This document shows, piece by piece, positions 46,917 through 51,322 of a stretch of 51,322 nucleotides of DNA. The position numbers and the translations under genes were made by a program. Positions within the stretch are counted from its first letter, which is position 1. Each line of letters opens with the position of its first letter. Below the pieces are notes generated by a model. That model was not told the origin of the DNA, made no database searches, and was given only the letters and a program-made list of their open reading frames with translations. Source of the stretch: Planctomycetota bacterium (lineage in GTDB: Bacteria > Planctomycetota > Planctomycetia > Pirellulales > Lacipirellulaceae); assembly GCA_029259945.1 (NCBI GenBank), contig JAJDEF010000004.1:1-51322 (forward strand), in the 5' to 3' direction.

Positions 46917-46994
46917 CTTCTCTGCCTCATCGCCGTAGGAAAGTAATGCTCGTCCCAGTCTACGCCCCAACCCCACCCAAAACCACCTTCACTC

Positions 46995-47036
46995 TCTTCT
47001 TTCTCCGACCCCCGACCTCTGCCCCCTCCTCTCTTA
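46995..47036. repeat. Degenerate heptamer repeat
   Basis: A C/T-rich stretch contains CCCCGAC and CTCTGCC-like heptamers of the same family as the array at 40581. It lies in the gap between yceH and alaS. Only a few units remain. Confidence 0.45.
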
Positions 47037-47099
47037 GCGCTCTAACCGATATCATGGAGGCTTGAGATTCATACAAACAACAGCCAGCCCCCCACTGCT

Positions 47100-49922
47100 A
47101 TGAAAACCGACGAACTTCGCGAAATGTATTTGGCCTTCTTCGAGACGAAGGGCCATAGCCGCCAGCCTAGCGATGTGCTGGTGCCGACCTGGGATCCTTC
47201 GGTTCTGTTCACCCCGGCCGGGATGAATCAGTTCAAAGATCATTTCCTCGGCAAGGTGAAACTCGATTTCACGCGCGCCACCACCTGCCAAAAATGTCTC
47301 CGCACCGGCGACATCGACAACGTCGGCCGCACCGCCTACCACCACACTTTTTTCGAAATGCTCGGCAACTTTAGCTTCGGCGATTATTTCAAACGCGATG
47401 CCATTCACTGGGCCTGGGAATTTCTCACCGACAAAAAATGGCTCGCCCTCGACCCAGCACGTCTCTCTGTCACCGTTTACAAAGACGATGAAGAAGCTGC
47501 CAAAATTTGGGCCTCCGAGATCAAACTGCCCGCGGCTCGCATCGAACGCATGGAAGAAGACGAAAACTTTTGGCCCGCCAGCGCGCCCAGCCAAGGCCCC
47601 GACGGCGTCTGCGGCCCTTGCAGCGAAATTTACTACCACCCCGAAGAAGGCAGCGCGGTCGAAATTTGGAACCTTGTCTTCACCCAATTCAACCGCGTCG
47701 GCGACCCGCCCGACAATCTTCGACCCTTACCTTCCAAAAATATCGACACCGGCATGGGGCTCGAACGTACCGTCGCCACCCTGCAAGGCGTGCCAACCAA
47801 CTACCACATCGACAGCATCCTACCGATCGTCGAAGCGGCTGCCGAAGTTTGCGGCGTAAAATACGAACTCGACACCGATGCCGGCCGCCGCTGCCGGCGA
47901 ATCGCCGACCACGTCCGCGCTTGCACCTTTGCCGTCCACGAAAATGTCTACCCTGGCGCCAACAAAGAAAAATACGTCATCAAACGCCTACTGCGTCGTG
48001 CGGTTCTCGATGGCCATCAACTCGGCCTGCACGAGCCCTTCTTGCATAGCTTGGTTCCCAAAGTGGTCGAGATGATGCGCACCGCTTATCCTGAACTCAC
48101 AGAAACCACCGACCGCGTTGCTCAGGTCATCGAAAAGGAAGAAGCCAATTTCTTCGGCACCATCGATGCGGGACTAAGCCGCATCGAGCGAGTTTTCGAC
48201 GAAATGCGTGCCAAAGATCGCGTCCGAATCGAAGGCTCGGTCGCCGCCGAACTCTATCAAACCTTCGGCGTCCCTCCCGAACTGTTCGAAGCACTCGCCG
48301 CCGAACACAACCTGGCATTCGACTGGGACGGCTACGCCCAAGCGATGCAAGAACATGGCGAAGTTTCGGGCAAACTGCAACACACCGTGATGGGTGCTAA
48401 AGGCCCTATCGACTCGCTCAAACATGCCCTGCACAGCACCGATTTCCTCGGCTACGAAACCATCCAAGCCCCTGCGGTCATCAAAGGCATCGTCGCAGGC
48501 ACAGGAGCCGACGCCCATCTTTGCGATCAAATGCAAGAGCAAGGCCATGCCGACGCAATACGCATCGTCCTCGACCATACCCCTTTCTACGGCGAAAGCG
48601 GCGGCCAAGTCGGCGACACCGGTAAAATAACCGGTGACGGTTTCGAGTTCGAAGTGATCGACACCCAAAAAGATGGACAGTTGATCATCCACCACGGCCA
48701 TCTTCGCCAAGGGGTAATGCACGAAGGCGATGCGGTCAGCGCCGTGGTCGAGGCTTCGCGTCGCGACGGCATCCGCCGCGCGCACTCCGCCACCCATATC
48801 CTTCACCATGCCTTGCAAAAACATCTTGGTACCCATGCCCAGCAACAAGGCTCGAAAGTCGAAGACGATTGCCTACGTTTTGATTTTACCAACCTCAGCC
48901 CCGTGACTCCCGAACAACTTGCGGCCATCGCGGCCGACGTCGAAAAACATGTGGGCGCCAAAAATTCCATCCACTCGCAAGTCCTCCCTCTCGCCGAAGC
49001 TAAAAGCCAAGGCGCCATGATGCTCTTCGGCGAAAAATACCCCGACCCCGTCCGAATGGTCTCGATGGGCGAATTCAGCAAAGAACTCTGCGGCGGCGTC
49101 CATCTGCAAAACACAAGCGAAGTCGAAGCCTTCGAAATCCTCACCGAAGAAGGAGTCTCCTCCGGCACTCGTCGAATCACAGCACTCACCGGCAAACGGG
49201 CCATCGAACATGCCGATCAAACCCAGCAAGCATTGTCTGCCGGGGCCGAACTCCTCGATTGTGCTCCAACGGCACTCGCCTCGCGTGTCGAACAACTGGT
49301 CGCCAAGCAACGAAAACTGAAAAAACTTCTCGCCTCGGGCGGAACACTCGAGCCCTCGCAACCGGCTGCTGCTTCTACCGATCTCGATACGACGCGGCCA
49401 ACGACTGCTCAAGCAAAAACCATCTTGGCCGAAACGGCCCATCAACTTTCGGTTGCCCTATTGGTTGTCCCCGAACGTATCGCCGCCATCCAACAGGAAG
49501 TTAAATCTCTCAGCCAACGTCTCAAACAACGGGCCACCGCCGGCCCAATCACCGCCGACAGTTTGCTAGAGCAAGCCGAAACCATCGGCGACGCCACCGT
49601 CATCGTCGCTGAAGCGCCGACCGCCGAGGCGGGCCTCATGCGGCAACTCATCGACCAAATTCGCCAAAAGGCCGGCTCCTCAGCCGTCCTGCTTGCCAGC
49701 ACCGAAGGCGAGAACAAAGTCACGCTGGTCGCCGGGGTTTCCAAAGACCTCCAAGAAAAAGGCGCGCACGCCGGAAACTGGATTCGCCCCGTCGCCCAAG
49801 CAATGGACGGCAACGGCGGAGGACGGCCCGACATGGCCCAAGCTGGCGGAAAACAACCCGCCAAGCTCCCCCAGGCACTCGAAGTCGCCAAAAAAACCAT
49901 CGCCCAAATGATCGGTAGCTAA
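47100..49922 (+). CDS. alaS: Alanyl-tRNA synthetase
   Basis: The 940-residue product charges tRNA-Ala and is complete. The catalytic domain begins REMYLAFFETKGHSRQPSD and includes FTPAGMNQFKDHFLG and TTCQKCLRTGDIDNVGRT. The editing domain has the zinc ligands His562 and His566 (HSATH) and Cys664 and His668 (CGGVH). The C-Ala/DHHA1 part ends GGGRPDMAQAGGK. The length is somewhat above the usual 870-880 residues, mostly from a longer editing-to-C-Ala linker (about 725-790). The ATG at 47100 starts at the conserved MKTDELREMY. Confidence 0.98.
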   Translation: MKTDELREMYLAFFETKGHSRQPSDVLVPTWDPSVLFTPAGMNQFKDHFLGKVKLDFTRATTCQKCLRTGDIDNVGRTAYHHTFFEMLGNFSFGDYFKRDAIHWAWEFLTDKKWLALDPARLSVTVYKDDEEAAKIWASEIKLPAARIERMEEDENFWPASAPSQGPDGVCGPCSEIYYHPEEGSAVEIWNLVFTQFNRVGDPPDNLRPLPSKNIDTGMGLERTVATLQGVPTNYHIDSILPIVEAAAEVCGVKYELDTDAGRRCRRIADHVRACTFAVHENVYPGANKEKYVIKRLLRRAVLDGHQLGLHEPFLHSLVPKVVEMMRTAYPELTETTDRVAQVIEKEEANFFGTIDAGLSRIERVFDEMRAKDRVRIEGSVAAELYQTFGVPPELFEALAAEHNLAFDWDGYAQAMQEHGEVSGKLQHTVMGAKGPIDSLKHALHSTDFLGYETIQAPAVIKGIVAGTGADAHLCDQMQEQGHADAIRIVLDHTPFYGESGGQVGDTGKITGDGFEFEVIDTQKDGQLIIHHGHLRQGVMHEGDAVSAVVEASRRDGIRRAHSATHILHHALQKHLGTHAQQQGSKVEDDCLRFDFTNLSPVTPEQLAAIAADVEKHVGAKNSIHSQVLPLAEAKSQGAMMLFGEKYPDPVRMVSMGEFSKELCGGVHLQNTSEVEAFEILTEEGVSSGTRRITALTGKRAIEHADQTQQALSAGAELLDCAPTALASRVEQLVAKQRKLKKLLASGGTLEPSQPAAASTDLDTTRPTTAQAKTILAETAHQLSVALLVVPERIAAIQQEVKSLSQRLKQRATAGPITADSLLEQAETIGDATVIVAEAPTAEAGLMRQLIDQIRQKAGSSAVLLASTEGENKVTLVAGVSKDLQEKGAHAGNWIRPVAQAMDGNGGGRPDMAQAGGKQPAKLPQALEVAKKTIAQMIGS

Positions 49923-49952
49923 AATCCCGCACCTTCTTTCCCCACTCTATAG

Positions 49953-49974
49953 CCGCACCATCCTGGTGCGGTTT
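49953..49974 (+). terminator. Probable alaS terminator
   Basis: CCGCACCA and TGGTGCGG pair perfectly around a TCC loop 31 bases after the alaS stop, followed by TTT. The T-run is short, and the hairpin shares its loop with the palindrome family at 44543, so it may be a repeat used as a terminator. Confidence 0.5.
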
Positions 49975-49985
49975 GCTGGTGATTT

Positions 49986-50004
49986 CCGGGCCAGGATGGC
50001 CCGG
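49986..50004. repeat. CCAGGAT-family palindrome
   Basis: CCGGGCCA and TGGCCCGG pair around a GGA loop, the reverse orientation of the copies at 44543 and 49953. Together with the previous hairpin it forms an inverted pair of such elements. Confidence 0.6.
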
Positions 50005-50240
50005 CTATGGGTCATTGACTCGACAGCAAACCCACGCTGCTAGCACCCCACCGCCTCGGCAATTCACACAAGCCAGGCAAACCTCCGAACCTCTTACTTC
50101 AAAGCGACGTAAAGCGGGATTAACCAGCCGTGCTTGTTTCTTGCAAGCCAATCGGATTAAGATGCACTTCTAGGGAATGAAACATGGTCGACGGACTCTG
50201 ACCTGCGGCAAAACAATTGCTTAGAAATGGAGTCAAAGCG

Positions 50241-50615
50241 ATGTCGAAACTACAAGAGACGAATGCAGGAATCGAAAGCGTAGAGCGCGGCCCCGATTGG
50301 CTTTTCGTTCGACTACAGCCAGAATCGCTGCACGAAGACCAGGTGGCTGAGCAACTATGGAAATTGCTCAACCAGCACTTCATCTATCGTCTTGTTCTAG
50401 AAATGGACAACGTCGAAATTCTCCACAGCCAACTCATCGGGCAACTCATCATGTTGCAAAAGCGCGTGCTCCAACACGACGGAGCGCTTCGCCTTTGCCG
50501 TCTCTCGCCCCAGTGTGCACAAGCACTCCACCTCTGCCGACTCGATCAGGCCCTGCCCAATTTCGAAAGCCGCGAAGACGCCATCTACGCCTGCAAACAT
50601 ACCAAGCCCCGTTAA
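50241..50615 (+). CDS. STAS-domain protein
   Basis: The product has 124 residues from the ATG at 50241, with GGAG upstream. The strand-loop pattern LVLEMDNVEILHSQLIGQLI corresponds to the signature region of STAS proteins, and VLQHDGALRLCRLSPQCAQAL to the following strand and helix. In place of the usual DSxG it has HSQLIG, which keeps a serine at the regulatory position. It could be an anti-sigma factor antagonist. No kinase or sigma factor is next to it. It differs clearly from the STAS protein at 3928. Confidence 0.8.
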   Translation: MSKLQETNAGIESVERGPDWLFVRLQPESLHEDQVAEQLWKLLNQHFIYRLVLEMDNVEILHSQLIGQLIMLQKRVLQHDGALRLCRLSPQCAQALHLCRLDQALPNFESREDAIYACKHTKPR

Positions 50616-50693
50616 CCCGGCCCTCCTTGGTCACACCACATACCCGGCCATCCTGGTCACACCCCATAGCCCGGCCATCCTGGCCGGAGCACA
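50615..50693. repeat. Three tandem copies of a CCAGGAT-family repeat
   Basis: Three units of about 26 bases each begin CCCGGCC(A/C)TCCT(T)GG. Two continue TCACACC.CAT and the third forms the full palindrome CCGGCCA-TCC-TGGCCGG. They fill the gap between the STAS gene and the convergent dockerin-like gene. Confidence 0.7.
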
Positions 50694-50694
50694 T

Positions 50695-51322
50695 TCACGC
50701 AGCCAAATCCAGCCCCAGCCCAAACTGCAAGAACGCTAGGTCCAAATCCTCGAGGGTGACCACTCCGTCGCCGTTAAGGTCGCCATCGGCATAGGTTGCC
50801 CCGGTCATCCCAAAATTGGCATTGATAATGTCGAGATCGGCGTCATCGACGAGAAAGTCGCCGTTGATGTCGGATAAGATGCTAATGCTTTGGAGATTAG
50901 TGAGAAAGTTTGAACTGAAAATATTTAAATCCGTTATCGTAACTAGACCGTCTCCATTGTAATCTGCGTCAGTGAAAAGTTTATCGATCCCATTAAATAG
51001 GTTGGAATTCCAAATCAGGAAGTCTGCATTATCAACGATATTGTCTAAGTTTGCATCGCCCGGCAATAACGTCGCAACAAAATTAAATCGCCCACCTGCC
51101 GTGCCATCACCCGACGGAAAAGTGCTCACCGCTGCATTCACCGTCGCAATGCTTGCCGGGTTCGTCCATTCACCGTCGAGTCGGTTGCCGTCCACGTCGG
51201 TCACGCTGTCTGACAACGACAGCACATACTGATCGCCCAACGACCAGCCTTCGAATCGCCAAGTCGCCGTTTGCGTGGCCACATCGTAACTAAATTCTGC
51301 CAAGGTCGGTATATTTGCGGTA
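50695..51322 (-). CDS. C-terminal part of a dockerin-like surface protein (partial)
   Basis: The reading frame is open to the right edge of the window, so only the last 208 or so residues are present. They contain an Ig-like or beta domain (ATWRFEGWSLGDQYVLSLSD) followed by three to four calcium-loop repeats: GDANLDNIVDNADFLIWN, DADYNGDGLVTITDLNIF, DINGDFLVDDADLDII and GDLNGDGVVTLEDLDLA. Each loop has D.N.D..(V/I)...D, as in dockerin type I and EF-hand-like units. Such ends are common on large exported proteins of planctomycetes. The true start and the rest of the protein lie beyond 51322. Confidence 0.9.
   Translation of the reverse strand, partial: TANIPTLAEFSYDVATQTATWRFEGWSLGDQYVLSLSDSVTDVDGNRLDGEWTNPASIATVNAAVSTFPSGDGTAGGRFNFVATLLPGDANLDNIVDNADFLIWNSNLFNGIDKLFTDADYNGDGLVTITDLNIFSSNFLTNLQSISILSDINGDFLVDDADLDIINANFGMTGATYADGDLNGDGVVTLEDLDLAFLQFGLGLDLAA

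Larger units (their letters stand above)
49923..50240. other. Intergenic region with two palindromes
   Basis: This 318-base stretch between alaS and the STAS gene holds the hairpins at 49953-49974 and 49986-50004. The rest, up to GGAG ahead of the ATG at 50241, shows nothing I can name. Confidence 0.5.

Noticed and set aside
48174..48848. Minus-strand open frame inside alaS
   Set aside because: Shadow of a certain gene; no ribosome-binding site or recognisable domain.

Overview
The window looks like chromosomal DNA of a planctomycete, probably from the Pirellulales. Four things point there: a protein with dockerin-like repeats of the 'GDANLD..VD.ADFLIW' type at the right edge, a secretin system built from Gsp-type E, F, G and D parts with PilM/N/O-like proteins, several large multiheme cytochromes, and a Ser/Thr kinase with DLG in place of DFG fused to a cyclase. 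This is a judgement from protein character, not a database match. No tRNA, rRNA, CRISPR array or insertion sequence was recognised.

Layout. (1) 0.57-12.16 kb, plus strand: one long operon for a type IV pilus/type II secretion-like machine. It has two tandem pseudopilins, a response regulator, a sensor kinase and a STAS protein placed inside the operon, then the assembly ATPase, the platform protein, PilM, PilN, PilO and PilP/GspC-like proteins, the secretin and a small charged protein. (2) 12.16-13.08 kb, minus: an exported protein of unknown function. (3) 13.49-17.96 kb, plus: a pentaheme cytochrome with a long proline-rich linker, then a probable outer-membrane barrel. (4) 17.98-19.82 kb, minus: a CBS-pair protein, a PilZ protein and an HD-GYP phosphodiesterase. 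(5) 20.03-27.97 kb, minus: a tightly packed redox operon. In transcription order it holds a flavin/[2Fe-2S] reductase, a tetraheme cytochrome, a cyclic-nucleotide-binding protein fused to a four-cluster ferredoxin, a membrane protein with the histidine spacing of diheme cytochrome b, a decaheme cytochrome with a duplicated cysteine motif, and a voltage-gated K+ channel with a zinc ribbon. (6) 28.2-32.5 kb: a membrane-anchored protein, aroC, an HNH nuclease with a small partner gene, and purC. (7) 32.7-40.5 kb, plus: a GH10-like protein that seems to lack its acid/base Glu, a MazF/PemK toxin module with its own promoter and leader hairpin, guaB, an acidic exported protein, nnrE, a globin, a DUF4404 protein and a small membrane protein flanked by inverted repeats. 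(8) 40.7-51.3 kb: a cyclase-kinase-sensor fusion, a BASS transporter, an MFS transporter, a YceH-like protein, alaS, a second STAS protein and the end of a dockerin-like surface protein.

The parts with most apparent novelty are the redox operon at 20-28 kb together with the pentaheme cytochrome and barrel at 13.5-18 kb. Read together they could carry electrons from NAD(P)H through the inner membrane to the periplasm and perhaps to the cell surface; this route is inference. Seven-base tandem repeats and related hairpins are scattered through the window. They lie between genes, but they also run into the ends of two reading frames and through the linker of the pentaheme cytochrome, so they may be a source of variation.
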